Shown in pieces: positions 27,113-36,273 of a stretch of 64,000 nt of DNA. The DNA is taken from positions 1,565,001 to 1,629,000 of the forward strand of contig NZ_CP136758.1 in NCBI RefSeq assembly GCF_032930845.1, given 5' to 3'. The position numbers and the translations under genes were made by a program. The notes under the pieces were generated by a model. That model saw only the letters and a program-made list of their open reading frames with translations, had not been told where the DNA came from and made no database searches. The DNA comes from Parvularcula sp. LCG005. GTDB lineage: Bacteria > Pseudomonadota > Alphaproteobacteria > Caulobacterales > Parvularculaceae. Within the stretch, counting starts at the first letter, position 1; every line of letters starts with the position of its first letter.

Positions 27113-27221
27113 GTAAGGACGCCTTTTGCAGAGCTTTCATCAGGAGCCGGGCTTCTGCCATGAAGGCCGCTTATGGGGCAAGCCGCCAATCCGCACTGGC
27201 CGGGCGACGGGCGGGAGATAA

Positions 27222-27965
27222 ATGAAGAACAGTCCGTTCTTCTGCCGCGGGACCCATGCCAACATGCTGACCCTCATCATTGTGTCCGTGATCGTTTCCG
27301 CTGCCCTCATCGTCGGCGCGGTCTGGGGTGTGTACGGCAAGCTCCCCAAACAGGTGGAAGGCTTCATCATCGCGCTGGCCGGCGGTGCGCTCATTGCGTC
27401 AGTGATGAGTGAGCTGGTCACACCATCGATTGAGGAGGCCGGGCTTCTATGGGCGGTCCTGGGCGTCGGCATTGGTGCAGCCGTCTTCACAGGCGTTGAT
27501 TATCTCATCGATGAGAAATGGAATTCGAGCTCCGGCGGTGGCCTCCTGGCGGCGATCTCGCTCGATGGCATCCCCGAAAATCTCGCGCTTGGCGTTGCAC
27601 TGATCGGCGCCGGTCCGAAGGAAGTCGCCGCCCTTGCCGGCTCCATCCTTCTGTCAAACCTCCCCGAGGCAGCGGGGGGCGCAAAGCAGATGCGCGATGG
27701 CGACATGTCGAAAAAGAAGATCCTGCTGTTGTGGTCCGCCACGGCCGGGATCCTGTCCGTCGCGGCGATCGGGGGCAATCTGCTCCTCGAAGGCGCACCG
27801 GACGAGGCACTGGGGGTTATCCGCTGCATCGCTGCCGGGGCCGTCGTCGCCTCACTGGCCACCGAAGTCTTTCCCCAAGCCTTTCGTGAAGACCATCACA
27901 TGACCGGGATTGCTGTCTCACTGGGCTTGATACTTTCGGTCCTGCTGTCATCCTTGTCCGGATGA
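27222..27965 (+). CDS. ZIP-family metal transporter
   Basis: The protein of about 247 residues is a small hydrophobic permease of the ZIP type. It has several membrane segments and the phrase LDGIPENLALGVAL, the ZIP transmembrane-4 pattern in which the usual HxxPE histidine position is Asp, then SNLPEA in the next segment. ZIP proteins bring zinc or other divalent metals into the cytosol; which metal is unknown. The ATG at 27222 has GGGAG 5 bases upstream, but the first membrane segment starts right after a second ATG at 27264, which is the alternative start. It is monocistronic and divergent from prfA. Confidence 0.8.
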   Translation: MKNSPFFCRGTHANMLTLIIVSVIVSAALIVGAVWGVYGKLPKQVEGFIIALAGGALIASVMSELVTPSIEEAGLLWAVLGVGIGAAVFTGVDYLIDEKWNSSSGGGLLAAISLDGIPENLALGVALIGAGPKEVAALAGSILLSNLPEAAGGAKQMRDGDMSKKKILLLWSATAGILSVAAIGGNLLLEGAPDEALGVIRCIAAGAVVASLATEVFPQAFREDHHMTGIAVSLGLILSVLLSSLSG

Positions 27966-28057
27966 AAAATCGGCCGCCAAACCTTTACCCTGGACAGGCG
28001 TCACGCTAGCCTCCGGGACTGGGATCGCGCATCGGCGCGAGGGAGAACATCAATATC

Positions 28058-29164
28058 ATGTCATCATCTGCGTACCGCCGATTTCTGGGCCATTCATCCT
28101 CACGTCTGTCAGCTATTGTCGTCAGCATGGGTCTTGCGATGCCGACGATGGTCGGCGCACAGGATGACCCTGCCCCCTGCGTTGAGGAGACGCGCGGCGC
28201 CCCCGATGCCCAGTTTGATCGTGCCGTTTCCCACATCGATCTGTGGCGTGCTGATGAGGCCGGGAATAGAGCCGCCGGACAAAACGAATATGCCGAGATT
28301 TTTCTCAAGCCCAAACTGCGGTTTGACACCAAGACGTCTTTCGCCCCCACCACCAATGGCTTCCTCCTGCAGATCAACAAGACGCGGCAAGCCGATCCCT
28401 CTCACGAGTTTCCGACCGGCCCGCTCGCCTGGAAGGAATGGAAGCTGTTTCTGCCGCGGATCCTCAAGGAACCCGACCAGACCCCGGCGCGCCGGATCGC
28501 GCTCTATGTCTATCTGGGAGACACACTGCTCCATGGCGGTTTCTATTCGTTGACGGATGACTCTGCGGAGGCAGTCAATGGCGAGAAGCCTACACGGGAA
28601 TTTGTCATTGTCCGGCGGAATGACGAGACAATCGGTGAGAGTGAGTTTGACCACCGGCTCGCAGAGGCGTTGACAAGCGAAAAATCCGATGCGCCTTTCA
28701 AGATCAGTATCGCGCCGGATCACGACCCCGATTATCTGATCAGTGCGATTATCGAACGTGAGGCCTTGAAAGCCGCGATCGCCAGTGGCGACAGGAATCT
28801 CGCCGCGTTGCGAGATGAGGCACGGACTGGCGCGTGTGAGCCGGGCACGCCCAATGTCGACTGCTTCATGACGACGGCCGCCTGCGATACGCTGGGCCTT
28901 GATGATGATTGCTGGGAGCTGCGGACCCTCCGGCGTTTCCGTGACGACTATATGGCGAACGCAACGGAAGGCTCGGGCGATATCGCCACTTACTATGCAA
29001 CGGCTCCTGACATTGTCAGAAAAATCAGCACCCGTCCTGATGCGCCCCGCGTCTGGAAACAGCTCTACGGCCGCTACATCCTGCCATCAGCGATCATGGC
29101 GCGCCTCGGCCTCAACCGCATGGCGCACCAGCACTATCGCCGCATGATGGAATTTGTCGGCTAG
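28058..29164 (+). CDS. Exported protein of unknown function with a C-terminal CFMTTAAC-type domain
   Basis: The 368-residue protein has an N-terminal signal peptide ending near AMPTMVGAQ (about residue 34). Its middle has no recognisable domain. The last ~105 residues read CFMTTAACDTLGLDDDCWEL, then LRRFRDDYM and later an Arg-rich YRRM, a conserved cysteine-containing pattern I have seen at the ends of unrelated bacterial proteins, without a function. Three cysteines there could bind metal or form disulfides; this is inference. It ends two bases before a stem-loop and converges on ispG. Nothing about its neighbours suggests a pathway. Confidence 0.7.
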   Translation: MSSSAYRRFLGHSSSRLSAIVVSMGLAMPTMVGAQDDPAPCVEETRGAPDAQFDRAVSHIDLWRADEAGNRAAGQNEYAEIFLKPKLRFDTKTSFAPTTNGFLLQINKTRQADPSHEFPTGPLAWKEWKLFLPRILKEPDQTPARRIALYVYLGDTLLHGGFYSLTDDSAEAVNGEKPTREFVIVRRNDETIGESEFDHRLAEALTSEKSDAPFKISIAPDHDPDYLISAIIEREALKAAIASGDRNLAALRDEARTGACEPGTPNVDCFMTTAACDTLGLDDDCWELRTLRRFRDDYMANATEGSGDIATYYATAPDIVRKISTRPDAPRVWKQLYGRYILPSAIMARLGLNRMAHQHYRRMMEFVG

Positions 29165-29184
29165 GCCGCCTTACTCGGCGGCCT
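29163..29184. terminator. Stem-loop between convergent genes
   Basis: AGGCCGCC (29163-29170) pairs perfectly with GGCGGCCT (29177-29184) around a 6-base loop. It covers the stop codon of the exported-protein gene and the last codons of ispG. There is no strong T-run, so termination is plausible rather than certain. Confidence 0.45.
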
Positions 29185-30295
29185 GCATCTCTGCGGTTTT
29201 GGCAGCCTCAATCTCTGAAGCTTTCTGCTCACACAACTCGACGAGGCGATCGACCATCTCCTCGTTCTTCAACTTGTAGGCAGGGACACCGCCCAGATAG
29301 ACCATGCCCGCCTGGGCGCCGCCACCGGTGAAGCCCAGATCGGTTTCCTTGGCCTCGCCCGGCCCGTTCACCACACAGCCAATAACCGACAGGCTCATCG
29401 GCGTTGAGATATGTGCAAGGCGCGCTTCCAGTTTCTCCACGGTACGGATGACATCAAATCCCTGCCGTGCGCAGGACGGGCAGGAAATGACATTCACGCC
29501 GCGATGCCGCAGACCGAGGGATTTCAGGATGTCGAAGCCGACCTTCACCTCTTCCTCCGGCTCGGCAGAGAGGCTGACGCGGATGGTGTCGCCGATACCG
29601 GCCCAAAGCAGGCTGCCAAGGCCGATGGACGACTTGACCGTGCCGATCCGTGTACCCCCGGCTTCGGTCACACCCAGATGCAGCGGCGCATCGGTGGCGT
29701 CAGCAAGGGCATGGTAGGCAGCCATCGTCAGAAAAACGTCGGAGGCTTTCACCGAGATTTTGTATTCGTGAAAATCATAGTCCTGAAGAATACGCGCATG
29801 ATCAAGCGCGCTTTCAACCATCGCCTCCGGACAGGGCTCGCCATATTTCTCAAGCAGGTGCTTCTCAAGTGAGCCGCCATTCACACCGATGCGGATTGAA
29901 CAGCCATTATTGCGGGCAGCACTGATCACTTCACGCACGCGGTCCGCCGACCCGATATTGCCTGGATTGATGCGCAGGCATGCAGCGCCCGCCTCCGCTG
30001 CCTCGATGCCGCGTTTGTAGTGGAAGTGAATATCCGCCACGACGGGGATCGGTGAGTGCTGACAGATTTCCTTCATCGCCGCAGTGGACGCTTCATTGGG
30101 GCAACTGACGCGAACGATATCCGCGCCCGCTTCCGTGATGCGCTCAATCTGTTCCAGTGTCGCCTTTGCGTCGGCGGTGTCGGTGTTCGTCATGGACTGC
30201 ACGGCAATCGGCGCATCACCGCCCACGGGGACATTGCCCACCATGATCATGCGGGATTGACGACGGTCGATATCTCGCCAGGGACGAACGCTCAT
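29171..30295 (-). CDS. ispG: 4-hydroxy-3-methylbut-2-enyl diphosphate synthase IspG
   Basis: The 374-residue enzyme of the non-mevalonate isoprenoid pathway reduces MEcPP to HMBPP using a [4Fe-4S] cluster. The three cluster cysteines are Cys272 and Cys275 in SCPSCARQG and Cys307 in [12 protein letters not shown], with the conserved Glu314 following. The N-terminal TIM-barrel half has VQSMTNTDT and LRINPGNIG. It lies 78 bp after the RodZ-like gene on the same strand, as in Escherichia coli, where rodZ precedes ispG. Cytosolic. Confidence 0.98.
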   Translation of the reverse strand: MSVRPWRDIDRRQSRMIMVGNVPVGGDAPIAVQSMTNTDTADAKATLEQIERITEAGADIVRVSCPNEASTAAMKEICQHSPIPVVADIHFHYKRGIEAAEAGAACLRINPGNIGSADRVREVISAARNNGCSIRIGVNGGSLEKHLLEKYGEPCPEAMVESALDHARILQDYDFHEYKISVKASDVFLTMAAYHALADATDAPLHLGVTEAGGTRIGTVKSSIGLGSLLWAGIGDTIRVSLSAEPEEEVKVGFDILKSLGLRHRGVNVISCPSCARQGFDVIRTVEKLEARLAHISTPMSLSVIGCVVNGPGEAKETDLGFTGGGAQAGMVYLGGVPAYKLKNEEMVDRLVELCEQKASEIEAAKTAEMQAAE

Positions 30296-30373
30296 CTTGA
30301 AGCTCCGGGGGCCGACGGGCCCGTTGCAATACGCTTCACATAGGCTGCCTGCGCCATGTTCTCAACGCCCAGA

Positions 30374-31837
30374 TCAGGGATGCTGGAAGATGACGCGGGT
30401 GGTGCGCACCTCAGAGGCGACGGCACGTCCATCGGATGTGGCGGGCTCAAAATCCCATCGGGCGATGGCACTCAACGCTGAACGGTTGAAGCAGCTATTG
30501 GTCGAGTCCTGGACCTGCGAGTTTGTCACCTTGCCGTAGCGGGACACGGTAAAGGCTATTGTCACGATCTCGCGGTCTGCCGCGCCGGTCTGGCAACGCA
30601 CGGGATAGACGGGCTCCACCGCCACGCGCAGGACAGGTTTCGTGACGACTGGCGTCCGGCGCTCAGCCGTTTCGGCCTCTTCCGTCAAAGCGGGCTCTGT
30701 ATCTTGGCCGGCGTCTTCCTCGACGGTCACGAGGCCTTCCGCCGGCTGCCCTACGACGCCGCCCTCAATCGCTGGGCCGTCCTCACTGTTCCGTGAGCGG
30801 GTCAGCTGTTCAGCCGTCGAAGGCGTCGGGGCCGGGGTGGCCGGTTCGGGCGTCTCTACGGTGGTCACTGGCTCGCCTGCGTCGAGTTCTGTGCCGTCGG
30901 TGTCGCTCGGCGCAGCAGCACTGGCGTCTTCTTCACTGTCCGACAGGATGGCCAGCGGATCATCGCTTGCAACTTCCTCGCGGGTGATGACGATCGGGTC
31001 GTTCGATGGACCGACCGTATCGATAACCTGCGGCAGGCTGATCTGCGTCGGGTCGCTGTCCGGCACCATGGGTACCGAATCTTCAAGCGAGGTGCCCACC
31101 TCATAGCTTTCCTGCTCTGGGGCAACCACACCGGGCTCCAGGGGGAATTGCGCCATGGGCACGGTCTGTTCGGGGGCTAGGGCCTCGATCATCCGCCACC
31201 CAATCCACAGCATGAAGCCGATGACCACAATCACGGCCAGCAGGCTGATCTGAGGTCTTGGCCCCAGATCGTTCTGCAGCTTGGGGTTCAGAACCGGCGT
31301 TCGGCCCCGCTCACCGAAATTCGCTTCCGCCCTGAACCGCGCCATCATGGGTTCCGCCGGCAGATTGAGGACCTGCGCGTAGGTCCGTACAAATCCCAGC
31401 GTGAACGGCGCGGTCGGCAGTGCGCTGATCTCCATGGCTTCGAGCGCGCGCAGACGCTCCACGGTCAGGTTGGTGCGGGCGGACACGTCTTGCAGCGAAT
31501 AGCCAAGAGCGTGCCGCGCAGCGGCCAGCATGGCGCCTGCGGTCTCGAATTCTTCGGGCGGTGTATCGTCTGCCGCGTCGGATGGCTCAGCGACGACCGT
31601 TTCCTCAACCGGCGCGGCAGACGCGGATGGCGCCGCCTGCTCGTTCACGATCTCGGCCTCTGTCTCTGAATTCTCGACGTCTGCTGCCTCGGCCGCGTTC
31701 TCATCTGTCTCATCGGCGGCTGATTCGGCAGAAACGGTGTCGTCCTCGGGCAGGTTTTCCTGCGCCCGGCGACGGCGTTCTTCGTCCAGTTCGACGATAT
31801 CTGCGGCTTTTTTGGAGGCCATGGGTACAGAATTCAT
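30374..31837 (-). CDS. RodZ-like helix-turn-helix membrane protein with C-terminal TonB-like domain
   Basis: The 487-residue protein has a very acidic, Ala-rich first 90 residues, then a RodZ-type helix-turn-helix at about 99-165 (GAMLAAARHALGYSLQDVSA, then LRALEAMEISAL). One membrane segment lies at about 197-217 (LLAVIVVIGFMLWIGW). A long acidic, proline-rich region follows, and the last ~85 residues form a TonB C-terminal-like domain (EPVYPVRCQTGAA, FTVSRYGKVTN, WDFEPATSDG). RodZ normally links the MreB cytoskeleton to the wall and ends in a different periplasmic domain. The TonB-type end would lie in the periplasm and could contact the outer membrane or wall. It precedes ispG. Start is ATG 31837, with ATG 31822 possible. 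Confidence 0.85.
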   Translation of the reverse strand: MNSVPMASKKAADIVELDEERRRRAQENLPEDDTVSAESAADETDENAAEAADVENSETEAEIVNEQAAPSASAAPVEETVVAEPSDAADDTPPEEFETAGAMLAAARHALGYSLQDVSARTNLTVERLRALEAMEISALPTAPFTLGFVRTYAQVLNLPAEPMMARFRAEANFGERGRTPVLNPKLQNDLGPRPQISLLAVIVVIGFMLWIGWRMIEALAPEQTVPMAQFPLEPGVVAPEQESYEVGTSLEDSVPMVPDSDPTQISLPQVIDTVGPSNDPIVITREEVASDDPLAILSDSEEDASAAAPSDTDGTELDAGEPVTTVETPEPATPAPTPSTAEQLTRSRNSEDGPAIEGGVVGQPAEGLVTVEEDAGQDTEPALTEEAETAERRTPVVTKPVLRVAVEPVYPVRCQTGAADREIVTIAFTVSRYGKVTNSQVQDSTNSCFNRSALSAIARWDFEPATSDGRAVASEVRTTRVIFQHP

Positions 31838-32001
31838 TTTGACGTAGCGGATCTTAAAACAGCTATGCGCCCATTTGAAGGCAGGCGATACAAGCGGGGC
31901 GAGATTGTTGAAAGCAAAACGCGATCTTAGGCTGTACTAGCCCGAAACGCTTAAGAAATAGGGTCTTGACTTAAGGCGCGAGCACAGGACCTTGCTAGCT
32001 C

Positions 32002-33255
32002 ATGTCCCGCCGCCTTTCATCTCGCGCCACTGCCCTTGGAGGAGATGCGCTGGCCTTGGTCACCAGTGTTGACCAGCGGGCGCTGAGCAATGTCAGCCGC
32101 TATCTCTCCGGCGTGTTTTCGTCGCGCATGGTGCTGTCGACGGTCTATGACGGGCCCCGCGCGGATGACCTCGACGAAGCAGCTCAGGCCGACCTGAAGG
32201 ATCTTGAAAAAGCGCTGCCCATTGGCACGATCTCACGGCGCGGCGCCGACCGGGACTGGGCCGAGGGGCGCACCCGCCTTGAAAGCTTTATTGCGCAGCT
32301 GGAGGGAAAGGCACCGGCGACCGCCCTCGCCCTGACACCCCGAGACCGCGAAACCATGGACGAGGCCCTGTCCGAAGTCATGGCGATGGGGTTCAGCCGA
32401 ACGCCCGGCCCGCGTCAGATCGCCCTGATCCCGCCTGGCACACCGGCCCCAGTGCCCGATCAACCGAACAGTTTCTCAATCACCAGCAGCACCCCCTGGG
32501 AAGCGCTGGCCATTGCGGCAGCCGAAGCGCGGCTCAGTCTGGCGACAGGTCTGCCTGACCTCTTTGCCACGCCCATGGAAGCGGCCCGTGCAGGCACGTG
32601 GCGGCATATGCACTTTGAGGGTCGCCCCGGGGCTGCGGCCAAGGCGCTGATCACCCTACCGCCCCGCAGTGTCGGCCTGATGGCGCGCAGCTGGGTGTTC
32701 CGGGACCGTGCCGTCGCTGAGGCGATGCTGGAGCGGGTGGTGCAGCGGTATGAGCCGTTTGTTGCTGAGACGGTGCCGGCGATCGATGCTGGCGTCTTGA
32801 AGGCGGCAGGGCTGTGGCGCGCCGGTATGGGGCCAGAGGATCTTGACTATGCGGTCCTGCGCCTGGGCTTTGCTGGTCCCCGACTGACTAGGCGGGTGGC
32901 CCTCATGGAGGCCAGCTGGAGCATTGAACGCGCAGGCGGCTTTGTGCGGCATCGCGGTGCGTCCCCCTCGCGGGTCCTGCTCGACGCCCTGGCCGTGGCC
33001 GCCGGGACCGCGCGCCTTGAGCAGGCCGAACCCGTCGACCGCCCAATCCCCGATGGCGCTATCGCGGCCTCCCGGCTGTTCGCCGTCAACGGCGACATTC
33101 AACGCCGACGCGTCACCTGGTATGTGCGGGACCTCGCCCGTTCCATTGACGAAGTGCAGGATCTTCTCGCGCCCGCAGCGAGCAGGCCTGTTGAATGGGC
33201 GCCCGACCCTGCGCTGCAGGCACCGGTCCGCTCCGATACGGCGCGATATGCTTGA
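32002..33255 (+). CDS. Protein of unknown function upstream of a TusA-like gene
   Basis: The 417-residue protein has no signal peptide and no motif I recognise. It is Ala/Arg-rich and apparently cytosolic, with a middle rich in short helices (for example PWEALAIAAAEARLSLATGL). There is a single tract of Pro/Ala near residues 148-156. The gene starts at ATG 32002, 164 bp from the divergent RodZ-like gene, and ends 9 bp before the TusA-like gene. That tight spacing suggests the two act together, perhaps in sulfur or persulfide handling, but there is no sequence evidence for a reaction. Confidence 0.75.
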   Translation: MSRRLSSRATALGGDALALVTSVDQRALSNVSRYLSGVFSSRMVLSTVYDGPRADDLDEAAQADLKDLEKALPIGTISRRGADRDWAEGRTRLESFIAQLEGKAPATALALTPRDRETMDEALSEVMAMGFSRTPGPRQIALIPPGTPAPVPDQPNSFSITSSTPWEALAIAAAEARLSLATGLPDLFATPMEAARAGTWRHMHFEGRPGAAAKALITLPPRSVGLMARSWVFRDRAVAEAMLERVVQRYEPFVAETVPAIDAGVLKAAGLWRAGMGPEDLDYAVLRLGFAGPRLTRRVALMEASWSIERAGGFVRHRGASPSRVLLDALAVAAGTARLEQAEPVDRPIPDGAIAASRLFAVNGDIQRRRVTWYVRDLARSIDEVQDLLAPAASRPVEWAPDPALQAPVRSDTARYA

Positions 33256-33264
33256 GAGGCACGC

Positions 33265-33501
33265 ATGAGCAGTGCGCCCGACATGCTCGACACGCGCGGC
33301 CTTCGCTGTCCCCTGCCCGTGATTCGGCTCGAAACCAGGCTGCGGCGCATGGCGGAAGGCGCCCGCGTGAGGATCATGGCCGATGACCCCATTGCCGCGA
33401 TTGATATCCCTCATTTTGCGCGACAGGGTGGCCACACCTGCCTTAGACTGCCTTCGGAAGACGATAAACTATGCGTCTTCGAGGTCACACGCGGGCCTTA
33501 A
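33265..33501 (+). CDS. TusA-family sulfur carrier protein
   Basis: The 78-residue protein has the TusA/YedF fold signature: DTRGLRCPLPVIRLE near the N-terminus, with Cys15 in the CPLP motif carrying a persulfide. Family members pass sulfur for tRNA thiolation, molybdenum cofactor or other uses; which applies here is not visible. It ends with FEVTRGP. GAGAGG lies upstream of the ATG, and the gene starts 9 bp after the unknown 417-residue protein, so it is probably co-transcribed. Confidence 0.92.
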   Translation: MSSAPDMLDTRGLRCPLPVIRLETRLRRMAEGARVRIMADDPIAAIDIPHFARQGGHTCLRLPSEDDKLCVFEVTRGP

Positions 33502-33606
33502 GACGGAAATACCCGCTTGGGGGGATGTTCAATCCCTAAAGTGGTGTTAACAATAATGCAGGACTCGATTTGCGTCCTACCCGTTGGGGATCGAGGGACG
33601 TCGAAC

Positions 33607-34989
33607 ATGGGGAGCACGGGAATGGGCTCGAAGCGGTTTTCGAAAGTAGCCAAGCGGCTGACGGCAGTGTCCTGTCTGGCACTGTCAGCACTCAGTCTGA
33701 ATGGCATAGCTTTTGCCGACTTTGATGATGCGTTGCGCGCATATTCAATGCGGTCAAATGGTCAAATTGATCAGGCCAAAGTGGCGGAGGCACTGGACCT
33801 CTGGCACAAATACGCCGTTGCGGGGGACGTGCTGTCGCGTCAGATCCTAGGTGATCTGTACTCGAACCAGCCGGTGTTCACCCAGCCGGTCAGCGGGGGT
33901 GCCTATGGCGTTCCGCTGCCTGAAGAGACCGGCGTGATCGCCCAGGACAATGTGAAGGCTCTGGCCTGGTACATCATCGCGGCTACTCACGATTTCGACG
34001 ATTACAGTCAGCAGCCTGATTTCCGTCAGATCAACGCGCGCATCCGGGCCCAGGATCGGATCCCTGAACTGAAAGCTGTCATGACCACCGAGCAGGTGCA
34101 GGCCGCCGAAGCGCAGGTCGTCAACGTTCTGGCCAGCCAGTCCGAATTTGACCTCTACCGCCTTGGGGCGATGTACCAGTCCGGTAACGGTCTGCCCAAG
34201 GACAATGTCGAGGCGCTGAAATACTATAAGCTCGCCACCAACCGGGCGCGCAATTCCAATCAGAGCGCGGCCAAAGCGGCGAACTTCCTTCTGACCATCA
34301 TGACGAAGGAAGACATCAAGAAGTCAGAAAATCTGGCGATGGAATGGGAGCCGCCACTGCCGGATGCCCTGACCACGAAGTCGCCACGCACCATCGAGCT
34401 TGAGAACCAGCTGCGCCTTCTGGGCGAGCGTCAGGCGGCCCTCGCGATCGCCGACCTCGAGCAGGAGTTCAAGGGCAATGATCACCTGATCCAGAACGCC
34501 CTGGCGGCTCTAGGGCTTTATCTCGGTGATATTGACGGCAAGACCGGTCCCGAAACACGCAATGCGATCAAGAAGTTCCAGTACATTCTTGTGGAGAAGG
34601 ACGAGAGCCTGTCCGTTGAGGAAAAGGCCGACGTTGCCACGGGGACGCTGACGGTCATGCAGAAAGTGGCGCTGTTGAAACGCGCTGCCAGAGTCGACCA
34701 TCCACAGTCACAGTACATTTACGGCATCATGAATGCTGAAGGGATCGGCGTTCCTGTCGATGGCGCGGAAGCGGTCAAATGGCTGAAGAAATCAGCTGGC
34801 TTTGGCTATCCGCTCGCTCACTATGCCCTCGGTAAATATTATCGGGACGGCATCTTCGGTGACAATCCGGTTCAACCCAGCAAGGCCGAGGCGAGCTATC
34901 ACCTCGGTCAGGCGGCAGCTCTCGGCCTCGATCAGGCCCAGAAAGAGCTCGTCGAGTTGAACTATGAATTCAATTACACGCAAGATTGA
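33607..34989 (+). CDS. Secreted SEL1-like repeat protein with peptidoglycan-binding-like region
   Basis: The protein of about 460 residues starts MGSTGMGSKRFSKVAKRLTA followed by a hydrophobic segment and AFADFDD, a cleavable signal peptide. SEL1/TPR-type repeats lie in the N-terminal half (FDLYRLGAMYQSGNGLP, ALKYYKLATN) and again near the C-terminus (SQYIYGIMNAEGIGVP, AVKWLKKSAGFGYPLAHYAL). Between them, IQNALAALGLYLGDIDGKTG resembles a peptidoglycan-binding domain 1. It is likely periplasmic and wall-associated. Start could be ATG 33607 (GAGGGA upstream) or ATG 33622 (GGGGAG upstream). It is followed at 16 bp by the beta-helix gene. Confidence 0.85.
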   Translation: MGSTGMGSKRFSKVAKRLTAVSCLALSALSLNGIAFADFDDALRAYSMRSNGQIDQAKVAEALDLWHKYAVAGDVLSRQILGDLYSNQPVFTQPVSGGAYGVPLPEETGVIAQDNVKALAWYIIAATHDFDDYSQQPDFRQINARIRAQDRIPELKAVMTTEQVQAAEAQVVNVLASQSEFDLYRLGAMYQSGNGLPKDNVEALKYYKLATNRARNSNQSAAKAANFLLTIMTKEDIKKSENLAMEWEPPLPDALTTKSPRTIELENQLRLLGERQAALAIADLEQEFKGNDHLIQNALAALGLYLGDIDGKTGPETRNAIKKFQYILVEKDESLSVEEKADVATGTLTVMQKVALLKRAARVDHPQSQYIYGIMNAEGIGVPVDGAEAVKWLKKSAGFGYPLAHYALGKYYRDGIFGDNPVQPSKAEASYHLGQAAALGLDQAQKELVELNYEFNYTQD

Positions 34990-35005
34990 TCGGAGGGGTG
35001 AGAGG

Positions 35006-36169
35006 ATGACCAAGACTCTGAAGATTTCTGTCCTGGCAGTGTCGGCTTTGGCGGCCCTGACCACGGTAAGTGCCGCACAGGCGCAAAGTTTCGGTGGTCT
35101 GCCGACGGTGACACCGCAGGCGCAGGCTGATCGTGCCCGCCGTGCCGCTGATTCCGATCGCGGTCGCGATACGGTTCGCCAGGAGCGTCCATCCTATGTC
35201 GTCGTCGACAAGGGCGGACCGGGCGGTGGCCAGCAGCGTCAAAGCTATGACACGATCCAGTCGGCCGTTGATGCGGTGGCCTGGGGCGGTGTCGTGGTGG
35301 TGATGCCCGGCATCTATGAAGAGAACGTGGTGCTTAGCCGCTCGGTCAGCCTGCAGGGCGACCGCGGTGCTGGCGCCGGCGTTGAAATCATTCCCGCCAG
35401 CGGTGAGGCCCCTTGCCTCTCCTTCCTGCCGACGCATTTCAACGACCACGCCATGGTCTCGAACATCACGTTCCGTCCAGGCGCGCGTCTGTCCAAACAG
35501 ACCGCATCGATCAATGGCGACATCAACGCATCGGTGAATGGCAGCATGGATGCCAAGCCCTGCGTTGACGTGACCGGCGGCATCTTCACCATGGTCGAAT
35601 CGACCGTCGATGGTGCCGGTGCGCACCGTGGTGACCTCGTTCACATCTCGGGCGGCACCGCCACCCTTGAGAAAAACCAGTTCACCGGCGGTCGTCGCGG
35701 TATTTCGGTCAGCCAGAACCACGCCCTGTGGGATCGCGCGCTGCTGATCGACAACATCGTATCGAACAACCTCGTTGAAGGTGTCCATCTGGAAGGCGTG
35801 TCGTCCATGCTGGCGACCGGCAACCTGATCAACGCCAATGGCCGGGGTCTCGTCTATAATGGTCGCGGCGCCGCAACGCTCGTCGGCAACAAGATCCTGA
35901 ACAACCAGAGCCATGGTCTCCTGCTTGATCAGGATGCGCATCAGGTGCTGGTCCGTCTGAATCAGATCTGGTCGAACAAGGGCGACGGCATCAAGGTGTT
36001 CAGCTCCGGCGGTTTGATCGAGGATAACGATATTGACGGCAATATGGGGGCTGAAATCTCCACTGTCGGTCACCTCGACACGGTTCCTACGATCATCAAC
36101 GATGTGGCCGCCAACAAGCGGTCACCGAAGCGGGGCGGCTGGGCGATCAACCAGCCTCGGGCCAACTAG
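35006..36169 (+). CDS. Secreted right-handed beta-helix protein
   Basis: The protein of about 387 residues has a clear signal peptide, MTKTLKISVLAVSALAALTT, ending at SAAQAQ. The mature part is a pectin-lyase-type parallel beta-helix: YDTIQSAVDAV at the start, VVVMPGIYEENVVLSRSVSL, then coils such as GNLINANGRGLVYNGRGAA and LVGNKILNNQSHGL. The fold fits polysaccharide binding or cleavage, but catalytic residues cannot be assigned. The ATG at 35006 has GGAGGGG upstream; an in-frame ATG at 34964 would overlap the previous gene. It forms a pair with the upstream SEL1-like protein and ends before a terminator. Confidence 0.9.
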   Translation: MTKTLKISVLAVSALAALTTVSAAQAQSFGGLPTVTPQAQADRARRAADSDRGRDTVRQERPSYVVVDKGGPGGGQQRQSYDTIQSAVDAVAWGGVVVVMPGIYEENVVLSRSVSLQGDRGAGAGVEIIPASGEAPCLSFLPTHFNDHAMVSNITFRPGARLSKQTASINGDINASVNGSMDAKPCVDVTGGIFTMVESTVDGAGAHRGDLVHISGGTATLEKNQFTGGRRGISVSQNHALWDRALLIDNIVSNNLVEGVHLEGVSSMLATGNLINANGRGLVYNGRGAATLVGNKILNNQSHGLLLDQDAHQVLVRLNQIWSNKGDGIKVFSSGGLIEDNDIDGNMGAEISTVGHLDTVPTIINDVAANKRSPKRGGWAINQPRAN

Positions 36170-36198
36170 GCTCCTTCGCCTCACTGGAAATTTGCAGA

Positions 36199-36223
36199 CA
36201 GCTCCCCTCGGGGAGCTGTTTTT
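36199..36223 (+). terminator. Rho-independent terminator after the beta-helix gene
   Basis: CAGCTCCC (36199-36206) pairs with GGGAGCTG (36211-36218) around CTCG, followed by five T's. It lies 30 bp after the stop codon of the beta-helix gene. Confidence 0.92.
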
Positions 36224-36273
36224 GTTTCGGTTCGACCAATATGACGACAATAGTCGACTGAAAGCCCTCTCTC

